From Pseudomonadota bacterium (GTDB taxonomy: Bacteria; Pseudomonadota; Alphaproteobacteria; Rhizobiales; Devosiaceae), in contig JAEYXQ010000156.1 of the NCBI GenBank assembly GCA_023431205.1, positions 1 to 48,908 of the forward strand: a DNA stretch of 48,908 bases, read 5' to 3'. Each line of letters begins with the position of its first letter. The stretch's first letter is position 1. Shown piece after piece: positions 7,910 through 15,913 of this stretch. The position numbers were made by a program, and so were the translations under genes. The notes beneath the pieces were generated by a model, which worked only from the letters and a program-made list of their open reading frames with translations, did no database searches and had not been told where the DNA came from.

Positions 7910-8598
7910 TGGGGATCACCCAGGCGGAAGTCGGCAACGCGCCGGAACAGCTTGCCGTTGTCCGGCTCGTGAAACAGCGACAGCCGGTCGAGCACCATGT
8001 TCTCCTCCAGCACGGGCGCAAACCACGTCGCCGCCGCCTGCGCGATGTCCCGCGCGTCCTCCGCCGCCAGCCGATCGGTCAGCGTCATGTGAAACTGGAA
8101 CTGGTCGAACACATACGGGTAGCCATAGGCATCGAGCAGTTCGACCTGCCGGTCCGTCAGCCCCTTGGCCACACGCCTCTCGCGCTCACGCAGCGACATC
8201 GGCGCCCGGAACGGTTCGAACGTTTCGACCACGTCGGCGGCGAGGTCGCTCAGCGCCTCGCTGGGCTCGACCACCAGGGCCAGGAACCCGCCGATGCTCT
8301 CGATCCGTGGCCGTCCGAGATCGAGCGGTCGCCGAACGCGGCAGAAGCGCCGCATCGCCTCGCGCAAATCCTCGGCGCCGTGCTCCGGCGGCAGCGCCAT
8401 CGGCGCCTTCAGCGTCGCGTGAAATCCGTACCGGCTGGCATCCTGCGTCAGGTTCAACAGCCGGCTGCGATCGACGCCCGCCACCGTGCCACCCAACAGT
8501 TCGTCGCCCGCCGCGTCCCGTCCCAGCCACTGGGCAGCCCGTTCCCATAGGGCGCTCTCGGCCGGTGGGGCGAAGTAGATGGCGAAGCGTTCGGTCAT
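7906..8598 (-). CDS. DUF1045 / phosphonate-associated 2H-type protein
   Basis: This 230-aa protein matches the DUF1045 (TIGR03223-like) family, found repeatedly in phosphonate operons. Two H-x-T motifs are visible: GFHATLKAPM (H60, T62) and FQFHMTLTDRL further on. They suggest a 2H phosphoesterase fold that could act on a cyclic phosphate such as the PhnJ product, or on a 2',3'-type ester. This is inferred from family resemblance and not demonstrated. The start is the ATG at 8598 (MTERFAIYFAPP); over 110 extra upstream codons are open but non-conserved and run into the divergent gene. It is the first gene of the DUF1045-phnM-phnN unit. Confidence 0.88.
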   Translation of the reverse strand: MTERFAIYFAPPAESALWERAAQWLGRDAAGDELLGGTVAGVDRSRLLNLTQDASRYGFHATLKAPMALPPEHGAEDLREAMRRFCRVRRPLDLGRPRIESIGGFLALVVEPSEALSDLAADVVETFEPFRAPMSLRERERRVAKGLTDRQVELLDAYGYPYVFDQFQFHMTLTDRLAAEDARDIAQAAATWFAPVLEENMVLDRLSLFHEPDNGKLFRRVADFRLGDPQ

Positions 8599-8691
8599 GC
8601 TCGGTTCCGGGCTGGTCGCGGGTCGGCTGTGGGTGCTGCCGTATTGCTGGCTAACCCTGGGCCATGTAAAGCGCAAGGCGGGAGGATGCAC

Positions 8692-9945
8692 ATGGCACGC
8701 GAACTGCTGGAACGTCTTTTTCGGGCAGCCGTTGCCGCAGCCGATCCGGGACCCGCCATCCTGCGCCATCTGCCCGAGCGTCCAAAGGGCCGCACTGTCG
8801 TGATTGGCGCCGGCAAGGCCTCCGCCCAGATGGCCCGTGCCTCCGAGCAGGCCTGGGATGGTCCGCTCTCGGGCCTCGTCGTCACCCGCTACGGCTATGC
8901 CGAACCATGCGAGCGCATCGAGATCGTTGAGGCTGCCCACCCTGTCCCGGATGCGGCGGGCTTCCTTGCCGCCCGGCGCCTGATGGAAACGGTTTCCGGC
9001 CTCGGTCCCGACGATCTGGTCGTGGCCTTGATCTCGGGGGGCGGCTCCGCCCTGCTGCCGGCGCCGGCCGCCGGTCTCAGCCTCGAGGACGAGCAGGCGA
9101 TCAACCGGGCGCTCCTTGCCTCCGGTGCTCCCATCGGCGTCATGAACCTCATCCGCAACCAGTTCTCCACGGTCAAGGGCGGGCGCCTGGCCCTCCGTTG
9201 CGCCCCGGCGCGGGTTGCCACGCTTGTTGTCTCCGACGTTCCCGGCGACGACCCCGCTTTGGTGGCTTCAGGCCCGACCGTCCCCCTGTCCGGCACCCGC
9301 GCCATGGCGCGCCAATATGCGAGCCTCTACCGCCTCGACCTGCCGCCGGTGGCGGCGCGGCTTCTCGCCGGCGACGACAATCCCGCGCCCGTGCCCAACG
9401 ACCCGGCATTCTCCCGCAACACCGTCGCCACCATTGCCTCCGCTGCTTTGTCCCTCGAGGCGGCTGCCGCCGTCGCCACCACCCAAGGGATCGCTCCCGC
9501 CATCCTGTCCGACGCCGTTGAGGGTGAATCGCGCGATGTCGGCCAGGTGCATGCAGCCCTGGCCCGCGAGATCGCTACCCGCAACCGGCCATTCACCCGT
9601 CCCGCGGTGCTGCTGTCCGGCGGCGAAACCACCGTCACTATTCGCGGCGGCGGCAGGGGCGGCCGCAACAGCGAGTTCCTCCTCGCTTTCGCCCTCGCCA
9701 TCGACGGCATCGACGGCGTATCGGCCATCGCCTGCGACACTGACGGCATCGATGGCTCCGAGAACAACGCCGGCGCCTATGCCGACGGCACCACCGCCGC
9801 CCGCCTGCGGCGGGCCGGCATCGATCCACTGGCCGCACTCTCAACCAACGATGCCTGGACTGCTTTCCAGGCTATCGACGATCTCGTGATCACCGGCCCC
9901 ACCGGCACCAACGTCAACGACTTCCGCGCCATTCTCGTCACCTGA
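8692..9945 (+). CDS. Glycerate kinase / hydroxypyruvate reductase-like (GckA/TtuD, MOFRL family)
   Basis: This 417-aa protein has the DUF4147 N-terminal half (VVIGAGKASAQMA, LISGGGSALLPAPA, IRNQFSTVKGGRLA) and the C-terminal MOFRL half (GGETTVTIRGGGRGGRNSEF, DTDGIDGSENNAGA, TGTNVNDFRA). The family contains glycerate 2-kinases, often mislabelled hydroxypyruvate reductases. The likely reaction is ATP-dependent phosphorylation of D-glycerate to 2-phosphoglycerate. The start is the ATG at 8692, because GGAGG (8681-8685) is 6 nt upstream; an ATG at 8686 abuts the ribosome site. It is transcribed alone, divergent from DUF1045. Confidence 0.93.
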   Translation: MARELLERLFRAAVAAADPGPAILRHLPERPKGRTVVIGAGKASAQMARASEQAWDGPLSGLVVTRYGYAEPCERIEIVEAAHPVPDAAGFLAARRLMETVSGLGPDDLVVALISGGGSALLPAPAAGLSLEDEQAINRALLASGAPIGVMNLIRNQFSTVKGGRLALRCAPARVATLVVSDVPGDDPALVASGPTVPLSGTRAMARQYASLYRLDLPPVAARLLAGDDNPAPVPNDPAFSRNTVATIASAALSLEAAAAVATTQGIAPAILSDAVEGESRDVGQVHAALAREIATRNRPFTRPAVLLSGGETTVTIRGGGRGGRNSEFLLAFALAIDGIDGVSAIACDTDGIDGSENNAGAYADGTTAARLRRAGIDPLAALSTNDAWTAFQAIDDLVITGPTGTNVNDFRAILVT

Positions 9946-10061
9946 CAGCAAGGTCCAGACTGCAGGGCGATTATACCGCCGATGGAATAATCATACTTTT
10001 GCTCTGGCGGCGGTTCGCTCCGTCTGCTCTATAGCCACCACTTTTCTAGGGAGCATGATCC

Positions 10062-11000
10062 ATGGCCAAGCGCCGCATTGCCGTCATTGGAGTGGGCAAG
10101 ATCGCCGTCGACCAGCACCTGCCGGTGATCGACGCCTCCGAGGATTTTGAACTCGCCGCTACGGTGTCGACCCGTGGGGTCGGGCATGGTGACGTACCGG
10201 TGTTCCGCACGGCCGCCGAACTCTATGCCGCGATGCCCGAGGTCGACCTTGTTGCCGTCTGCACCCCGCCCGGCGTCCGCCACCAGATCGTGCGCGAGGC
10301 GCTGGATGCCGGCAAGGACGTGCTGATGGAAAAGCCGCCCACCCCCACCATCTCCGAACTCGACGACCTCATCGATCACGCCCGGCGCCTGGATCGGGTG
10401 CTGTTCCAGACCTGGCACTCGCAGTTCAACGCTGCCGTGGACCGCGCCAAGGTGCTCCTCGCCGAGGAAGGGGTCACCGCCGCCCGCATCGACTGGCGCG
10501 AAAGCGTCCGCAAGTGGCACCCGGGTCAGGACTGGGTGTGGGAGCCGGGCGGGTTCGGCGTCTGCGACCCCGGCATCAACGCGCTGTCGATCTTCACCAA
10601 GGTCATGCCCTTCCCGGTCTTCGTCGAAAGCTCGCGCCTGACCTTCCCGGCCAACAAGCAGACCCCGGTGGATGTCGACATCCGCTTCAAGTCCGGCCAG
10701 CCGCACCGGCCGGACCTCTCTGCCGGCTTCAACTGGCTCGAGGAGACCGGCGAAATCTGGGCCATCAGCTTCACCACGGGGCAGGGGCGTACCGTGCTGC
10801 TCGAGCGTGGCGGTCGCACCCTCAAGGTCGATGGCGAAACCATCCTTGAGCACGGCGACGAGGAATACGCAGCGATCTACGACCGCTTCGCCGAACTGCT
10901 GGATCGTCGGGAAAGCGACGTCGACGCCGCTCCGCTTCGTCTCACTGCCGACATCTTCCTGCTCGGCGCCCGCGAGAACGGCCCCGCTTTCGAGTGGTAG
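10062..11000 (+). CDS. Gfo/Idh/MocA dehydrogenase, L-arabinose / D-galactose 1-dehydrogenase-like
   Basis: This 312-aa protein has an N-terminal Rossmann domain (IGVGKIA at 9-15; EKPP with K91, the usual catalytic lysine) and a C-terminal Gfo/Idh/MocA fold. The block RKWHPGQDWVWEPGGFGV, followed by DPGINALSI, is very like that of the L-arabinose 1-dehydrogenase of Azospirillum and the D-galactose 1-dehydrogenases of rhizobia, which oxidise the sugar to the lactone with NAD(P)+. AGGGAG lies 8 nt before the ATG. No lactonase or dehydratase gene adjoins it, so the rest of the pathway must be elsewhere. Confidence 0.87.
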   Translation: MAKRRIAVIGVGKIAVDQHLPVIDASEDFELAATVSTRGVGHGDVPVFRTAAELYAAMPEVDLVAVCTPPGVRHQIVREALDAGKDVLMEKPPTPTISELDDLIDHARRLDRVLFQTWHSQFNAAVDRAKVLLAEEGVTAARIDWRESVRKWHPGQDWVWEPGGFGVCDPGINALSIFTKVMPFPVFVESSRLTFPANKQTPVDVDIRFKSGQPHRPDLSAGFNWLEETGEIWAISFTTGQGRTVLLERGGRTLKVDGETILEHGDEEYAAIYDRFAELLDRRESDVDAAPLRLTADIFLLGARENGPAFEW

Positions 11001-11061
11001 GCCGATCTCCCGTGGATCTCACGGTGACCCTGCCGAACCACGAGGTCGCGGCAAGGTCTTC

Positions 11062-11083
11062 GGGGCGTAGGTAACTACGCCCC
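11062..11083. terminator. Terminator-like hairpin between convergent genes
   Basis: A perfect 9-bp stem, GGGGCGTAG (11062-11070) and CTACGCCCC (11075-11083), with loop GTAA. The TAG stop of the aldo/keto reductase gene lies within the stem. There is no T-run on either side, so it may only weaken read-through between the convergent dehydrogenase and reductase genes. Confidence 0.4.
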
Positions 11084-12013
11084 CGCCTGATCCAGCGCCC
11101 GAACCTGCTCCTCGCTCAGCGCCAGCCGCACGCCCTTGGCGAGGCTGTTCACCTGCTCGACCGAACTTGCCGAGGCGATAGGAGCGCTGACGCCCTTCTG
11201 CGCCACCAGCCAGGCCAGCGCCACTTCCGCCGGCGTCGCGCCGGTGTCCCCGGCCACGGTGTCCAGCGCCTTGAGAATGCTCTGGCCCTTGGCGTCGAGA
11301 TACTTTTCCACCCCGCCGCCGCGCGGCGACTGCCCCAGATCGTTCTTGGAGCGGTACTTGCCGGTCAGGAAGCCGGAGGCCAAGCTGTAGTAGACGATGG
11401 TGCCGAGCTCGAACTTGTCCACCACCGGCCGCAGCGCCTCGAACTCGGCGCGATCATAGAGGTTGTAGCGCGGCTGCAGCACCTCGTAGCGCGGCAGCGA
11501 CTTGATCACCGCGGTGTTCTCCGCCTCTTCCACCATCTGCGCGGTGTAGTTCGACGCGCCGATCACCCGAACCTTGCCGGCGCGGATCAGCGTGTCGTAG
11601 GCGCCAAGCGTCTCTTCGTGGTTGGCTTCGTCGTCCGGCCAGTGGCTGAAATAGAGGTCGACATAGTCGGTCTGCAACCGCTGGAGCGACGCCTCGATCG
11701 ACTGGTGGATGCTCTCAGGCTTGAGCCCGCCGGGCTTCTTGCCCGAGTTCACCTTGGTGAAGATGTGCACCTTGTCCCGGTTGCCGCGTGCCTTCATCCA
11801 CTTGCCGATGATGGTCTCGCTCATGCCCGGCGGGTTCCCCGGCACCCAGTTCGGGTAGCCTTCGGCCGTATCGATCGCGGTGAATCCCGCATCGACATAG
11901 GCATCCAGAATGTCGAAGCCGGCCTTCTCGTCCACGGTCCAGCCGAAGACGTTGCCGCCCAGTACCAGCGGCTCGATCACCAGTTCACTGCGTCCCAGCG
12001 GGCGACGGACCAT
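11075..12013 (-). CDS. Aldo/keto reductase
   Basis: This 312-aa protein is a (beta/alpha)8 NADPH-dependent oxidoreductase of the YajO/Tas-like group. The catalytic tetrad is visible as D48 in AIDTAEGY, Y53, K87 in IFTKVN and H124 in YFSHWPD. Cofactor-binding segments near the C-terminus are ASASSVEQVNSL and ALSEEQVRALDQ. The physiological carbonyl substrate cannot be predicted. The start is the ATG at 12013; the open frame continues upstream but this is the standard N-terminus (MVRRPLGRSELVIEPLVLGG). It overlaps the upstream secreted-protein gene by 29 nt, so it is likely the last gene of a short operon. Confidence 0.93.
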   Translation of the reverse strand: MVRRPLGRSELVIEPLVLGGNVFGWTVDEKAGFDILDAYVDAGFTAIDTAEGYPNWVPGNPPGMSETIIGKWMKARGNRDKVHIFTKVNSGKKPGGLKPESIHQSIEASLQRLQTDYVDLYFSHWPDDEANHEETLGAYDTLIRAGKVRVIGASNYTAQMVEEAENTAVIKSLPRYEVLQPRYNLYDRAEFEALRPVVDKFELGTIVYYSLASGFLTGKYRSKNDLGQSPRGGGVEKYLDAKGQSILKALDTVAGDTGATPAEVALAWLVAQKGVSAPIASASSVEQVNSLAKGVRLALSEEQVRALDQAGA

Positions 12014-12542
12014 TGTCGTTCTCCATTGAATTTGCGGGGTTAACGCCGGAGGCGGTGTTGGGTTCGGCCGTTTTCGGCACCCGCGGCGCGCACCAGGCGA
12101 GAGCCGCAGTGATAGCATAGAGCGAGCCGCTGAGGTCGATGAAGCGGAAGGGACCGCCGACATCGTCGGCATGGCGGAGATAGATGAAGGTGCCGTGCCG
12201 CAGTCCCTGCAGCAGCCACTCTGTTTCGGTGGCGATCCGGCCGCCATAAGGCGCCTCGCTGGCAACCGCCTCCACCTGCTTGTTCTCGCGGTCGAGCGTC
12301 ATCTCCCAGGTGCCGAGATCGTCCGGATGCCGGCTGGTATGGATATGGAGGCCGACGCTGAAGTCGTCCTCGCAGCGAACCGCGAGGCAGGCAAAGTCGG
12401 TCGCCGTGCTGTCCCGGTCGCATCCGAGCGTGGCGCGATCTCCTTCCCCCGCCAGGGGAGAATAGTGCCAGCCGGGCGTCTGTGCCGCAGCCGGTCCGGT
12501 CAACAGCAACAGGCTCAGCGCCGCGGCTCGATAAGGTCCCAT
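11985..12542 (-). CDS. Small secreted protein, unknown function
   Basis: This 185-aa protein has a clear signal peptide (MGPYRAAALSLLLLTGPAAA, cleavage before QTPGW). The mature part has cysteines in LGCDRD, FACLAVRCEDD and LAWCAPR, and a predicted beta-rich body (VGLHIHTSRHPDDLGTWEMT, FIYLRHADDVGGPFRF). This suggests a periplasmic, possibly disulfide-bonded protein. I do not recognise a named domain. It overlaps the VOC reading frame upstream by 28 nt and the aldo/keto reductase downstream by 29 nt, unusually long overlaps on both sides. The start is fixed by the signal peptide. Confidence 0.78.
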   Translation of the reverse strand: MGPYRAAALSLLLLTGPAAAQTPGWHYSPLAGEGDRATLGCDRDSTATDFACLAVRCEDDFSVGLHIHTSRHPDDLGTWEMTLDRENKQVEAVASEAPYGGRIATETEWLLQGLRHGTFIYLRHADDVGGPFRFIDLSGSLYAITAALAWCAPRVPKTAEPNTASGVNPANSMENDNGPSPAGTQ

Positions 12543-12897
12543 TTGTTCCCGTAGAGATCGACGAACACTGCCACCGTCCCATAGTCCTCGTGCCGTGGCG
12601 CTTCGAGGAAGTCGACACCCGCCGCGAGCATGCGCTGGTGGTCACCGGCGAAGTCATCGGTTTCAAGGAACATGGTCACCCGGCCACCGGTCTGGTTGCC
12701 GATTGCGGCGCGCTGCCGCTCGTCGGCCGCCTGCGCCAGCAACAGCCGCGTCCTGCCACCCGGAGGCGCCACCACCACCCAGCGCTTGTCACCGAGCGCT
12801 GTGTCTTCCACCAGGTCGAACCCGACCTTTCCGCAATAGACGATGGCCTCTCATAGTCGGCGACCACCAAGGCGACAGTGGCAATGGTTTGGCTCAT
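12515..12897 (-). pseudogene. VOC (glyoxalase/dioxygenase) family gene with a -1 frameshift
   Basis: The gene starts MSQTIATVALVVADYE in one frame (ATG at 12897) and continues as a VOC protein in another: AIVYCGKVGFDLVEDTALGD, then VVVAPPGG, LLLAQAADERQRA, TDDFAGDHQRML and VAVFVDLYGNKWDLIEPR. The break is at 12847-12852, where the coding strand reads GACTATGAGAGGCCATC. One added G (GAGGAGGCC) would restore the classic D-Y-E-E-A-I-x-Y-Y/C motif and a 127-aa protein of normal size. It is either a real frameshift or a one-base sequence error. Intact VOC proteins bind a metal and act on small molecules or resistance substrates. The 3' end overlaps the secreted-protein gene by 28 nt. Confidence 0.85.
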
Positions 12898-12997
12898 GCG
12901 CCATGCTTCGCCCCGCCTGCCGGGCAGGTCAAGCTGCCAGGTAGTGCGGCGAACGGTTCTTCCTATATCCGTCCGATTCTGTGGAAAGCCATTTTGC

Positions 12998-13023
12998 GGT
13001 CAAACGATTGACCAGTTGGTCAA
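12998..13023. promoter_or_regulatory. Triple half-site operator-like array upstream of dppA
   Basis: The sequence reads GGTCAA-N4-TTGACC-N4-GGTCAA, three identical 6-bp half-sites in alternating orientation with equal 4-nt spacers. The inner pair extends to the 16-bp palindrome TTGACCAGTTGGTCAA (13008-13023). It lies about 95-120 nt before the dppA start codon in the only large gap upstream of the peptide transporter operon. The half-site resembles those bound by GntR/FadR-type or similar dimeric repressors, but the regulator is not identified. Confidence 0.55.
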
Positions 13024-13118
13024 ACTCCCCCATTGCGCGCCAGTGGATTCTAGGCTTTTGTGTCGCCCAAGCCTCGGACGGGAACGCCGGGTGCGCATGA
13101 ACTAATCGGGAGACATCG

Positions 13119-14714
13119 ATGAAACTCAAGAAAAGCCTGCTTGCAGCGACAGCCATTCTGGCGCTGGCAGTCGGCGCAGCAGAGGCCAAGCAGCTGGTAT
13201 ACTGCTCGGAAGCCTCCCCGGCCCACTTCGACCCCGGTCCGCTGACCGGCGGCAATGACTTCGACGCCTCGGCGCACACCATTTTTGAGCGCCTGGTCGA
13301 GTTCTCCCCTGGTGGCACCGACGTGATCCCCGGCCTGGCCGAGAGCTGGGAAATCTCCGAGGATGGCCTCGAATACACCTTCCACCTGCGCCCCGGCGTT
13401 AAGTGGCACACGCAGCCGTGGTTCACCCCCACGCGCGACCTGAACGCGGACGATGTGATCTTCTCGTTCGAGCGTCAGTGGAAGGAAGACAGCCCGTGGT
13501 ACGCCTATCTCGAAGGCATGACCTGGGACTACTTCCAGGGCATGGACATGCCCCGCTACCTCGAGTCCATCGAGAAGGTTGATGACCTGACGGTCAAGAT
13601 CACCCTGACCGAAGCCAACTCGCCGATGCTGGCCAACCTGGCCATGCAGTTCGCCTCGATCGTGTCGAAGGAATATGCCGAGCAGCTCGAAGCTTCGGGC
13701 GACCTGGCTTCCTTCTCCACCCAGCCGGTCGGGACCGGTCCGTTCCTGCTGGCCGACTACCAGCTCGACACCGTCATCCGCTACCAGGCCTTCCCCGACT
13801 ACTGGGATGGCAAGCAGCCGATCGACGACCTGATCTTCGCCATCACCACCGACGCTTCGGTTCGCGCCCAGCGCCTGATGGCTGGCGAGTGCGATATCAT
13901 GTCGTACCCGGCTCCGGCCGACATCGACGTGCTGAAGGCCGACGAGAACCTGACCGTGATGGAGCAGGAAGGCCTGAACATCGGCTACATCTCCTACAAC
14001 ACCACCGAAGCTCCGTTCGACCAGGCTGAAGTCCGCAAGGCGCTGACGATGGCGATCGACAAGGCCGCCATCATCGAAGCCGTGTACCAGGGTGCCGGTC
14101 AGGACGCCAAGAACCTGATCCCGCCGACCATGTGGGCGTACAACGACGACATCCCGGCCGACGAGTACAACCCTGAGGAAGCCAAGCGCATCCTCGAGGA
14201 AGCCGGCGTCACCAACCTGACCACCGACCTGTGGGCCATTCCGGTTTCGCGTCCGTACAATCCGAACGGTCAGCGCGTCGCCGAACTGATCCAGGCCGAC
14301 TGGGCCGCTGTCGGCGTCACCGCCAACATCGTCACCTATGAGTGGACCGAGTACCGCGAGCGCGGCAAGCAGGCCGACCGCAAGGGTCCGTTCATGATCG
14401 GTTGGACCGGCGACAACGGCGATCCGGACAACTTCTTCGCCACCCTCTTCTCCTGCTCGGCCATTGGCGTGTCCAACTACTCGAGCTGGTGCAACGAAGA
14501 GTTCGAAGAGGCCATCCAGGCTGCCAAGACCACCTCGGACCCCGAAGAGCGTACCGCGCTCTACACCAAGGCCCAGGAGATCTTCAAAGCTGAAGAGCCC
14601 GCCATCACCCTAGCTCACAGCCGCGTCTTCATGCCGATGAAGAGGACCGTGCAGAACTACCAGATGAGCCCGCTCGGCACCCATGCCTTCAAGGGCGTGG
14701 ACATCGAGGAATAA
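13119..14714 (+). CDS. dppA: ABC transporter substrate-binding protein, peptide/dipeptide type (DppA-like)
   Basis: This 531-aa periplasmic solute-binding protein belongs to family 5 (SBP_bac_5). The signal peptide is MKLKKSLLAATAILALAVGA, with cleavage near AEA-KQ (residue 23). The mature protein opens KQLVYCSEASPAHFDPGP, then has the family motif FERLVEFSPGGTDVIPGLAE, and continues with FHLRPGVKWH and DVIFSFER. The WTGDNGDPDNFF region is typical of DppA. An AATCGGGAG ribosome site precedes the ATG. Its codon use is stricter than that of its neighbours, suggesting high expression. It is followed by permeases and ATPases in the order dppBCDF. The ligand is inferred as dipeptides or short peptides, with heme or aminolevulinate possible. 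Confidence 0.93.
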   Translation: MKLKKSLLAATAILALAVGAAEAKQLVYCSEASPAHFDPGPLTGGNDFDASAHTIFERLVEFSPGGTDVIPGLAESWEISEDGLEYTFHLRPGVKWHTQPWFTPTRDLNADDVIFSFERQWKEDSPWYAYLEGMTWDYFQGMDMPRYLESIEKVDDLTVKITLTEANSPMLANLAMQFASIVSKEYAEQLEASGDLASFSTQPVGTGPFLLADYQLDTVIRYQAFPDYWDGKQPIDDLIFAITTDASVRAQRLMAGECDIMSYPAPADIDVLKADENLTVMEQEGLNIGYISYNTTEAPFDQAEVRKALTMAIDKAAIIEAVYQGAGQDAKNLIPPTMWAYNDDIPADEYNPEEAKRILEEAGVTNLTTDLWAIPVSRPYNPNGQRVAELIQADWAAVGVTANIVTYEWTEYRERGKQADRKGPFMIGWTGDNGDPDNFFATLFSCSAIGVSNYSSWCNEEFEEAIQAAKTTSDPEERTALYTKAQEIFKAEEPAITLAHSRVFMPMKRTVQNYQMSPLGTHAFKGVDIEE

Positions 14715-14737
14715 GGCTAAACGCCATTCCGCACTTG

Positions 14738-14773
14738 GGAGCCTCGATCCGGTTTAGGCCGGAACGGGGCTCC
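14738..14773 (+). other. Intercistronic stem-loop between dppA and dppB
   Basis: A 15-nt imperfect inverted repeat: GGAGCCTCGATCCGG (14738-14752) pairs with CCGGAACGGGGCTCC (14759-14773) with one G-U pair and one mismatch. The loop is 6 nt and the stem is followed by GCCTTTTAG. It lies 24 nt after the dppA stop in a 188-nt gap. The position and short T-run suggest a partial terminator/3'-stabiliser giving more DppA than permease, like the hairpin after the sulfate-binding protein gene. Confidence 0.65.
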
Positions 14774-14902
14774 GCCTTTTAGACAAGAAGGCTGAGGACC
14801 ACGAGACGCCGCACCGCGGCTCCGCGACGGTCCGGCCCCTACCACATGAAATTGAGTGCCCGGGTATTGCATCGGGCATGCTCCTGGGGCGAAAGACCGC
14901 TC

Positions 14903-15910
14903 ATGCTGAACTACATCCTGCGCCGGCTGGCGCTGATCATCCCGACCGTCATCGGCATCTCCATCTGCGCGTTCGCCTTTGTGCGCGTGCTGCCGGGTGA
15001 CCCGATCCTGGCCATGGCCGGGCAGCACGGCGTGACGCCCGAGCGCTACGAGATCCTGCGCGAGCAGTTCGGCTACAACCTGCCGATCTGGCAGCAGTAC
15101 CTGAACTACCTCGGTTCAGTGCTGCGGGGCGATTTCGGCATCTCGCTGGCGACCAAGCGGCCCGTCATCACCGAATTCATGGCGCTGTTTCCCGCAACCA
15201 TTGAACTCGCCCTTGTTGCCATGCTCTTTGCCGTCATCATCGGCATCCCGGCAGGCATCTTTGCCGCGATCAAGCGCGGCTCCTGGTTTGACCAGGCGAC
15301 CATGGGCGTGGCCCTGACCGGCTATTCCATGCCGATCTTCTGGTGGGGCCTGCTGCTGATCATCTTCTTTTCCGGCTATCTCGGCTGGACCCCGGTTTCC
15401 GGGCGCATTTCGTTGTCCTTCTTCCTCCGCCCGATCACCGGCTTCATGCTGGTCGACACGCTGCTCTACGGCAACTGGCCGGCCTTCGTCTCAGCGCTGC
15501 GCCACCTGATCCTGCCGGCCGTCGTGCTCGGCACCATCCCGCTGGCCGTGATCGCCCGCCAGACCCGCTCCGCCATGCTCGAAGTTCTGGGCGAGGACTA
15601 TGTCCGTACGGCCCGCGCCAAGGGCCTGTCGCCGCGCCGGGTCGTCAACGTCCACGCGCTGCGCAACGCGCTGATCCCGGTGGTCACCACCATCGGCCTT
15701 CAGGTCGGGCTGCTGCTGGGCGGCGCCATTCTCACCGAGACCATCTTCACCTGGCCAGGCATCGGCAAGTGGATGATCGACTCTATTTCCAAGCGCGACT
15801 ACGTCGTGGTGCAGTCGGGGCTCCTGATCATCGCCCTCATCGTCATGGCGGTAAACCTCCTGGTCGATCTGCTCTACGCGTTCATCAATCCGCGCATTCG
15901 GGTGCAGTAA
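14903..15910 (+). CDS. dppB: Peptide ABC transporter permease DppB
   Basis: This 335-aa inner-membrane permease has the typical DppB/OppB plan: an N-terminal helix (YILRRLALIIPTVIGISICA), the RVLPGDPI motif, an external domain, then five further helices. The EAA-like loop is EDYVRTARAKGLSPRRVVNV, followed by HALRNALIPVVTTIG, which docks on the ATPases. The start is the ATG at 14903 (MLNYILRR), which gives the standard DppB length; 19 upstream in-frame codons are not conserved. It is separated from dppA by a hairpin region and is 3 nt before dppC. Confidence 0.94.
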   Translation: MLNYILRRLALIIPTVIGISICAFAFVRVLPGDPILAMAGQHGVTPERYEILREQFGYNLPIWQQYLNYLGSVLRGDFGISLATKRPVITEFMALFPATIELALVAMLFAVIIGIPAGIFAAIKRGSWFDQATMGVALTGYSMPIFWWGLLLIIFFSGYLGWTPVSGRISLSFFLRPITGFMLVDTLLYGNWPAFVSALRHLILPAVVLGTIPLAVIARQTRSAMLEVLGEDYVRTARAKGLSPRRVVNVHALRNALIPVVTTIGLQVGLLLGGAILTETIFTWPGIGKWMIDSISKRDYVVVQSGLLIIALIVMAVNLLVDLLYAFINPRIRVQ

Positions 15911-15913
15911 GCC

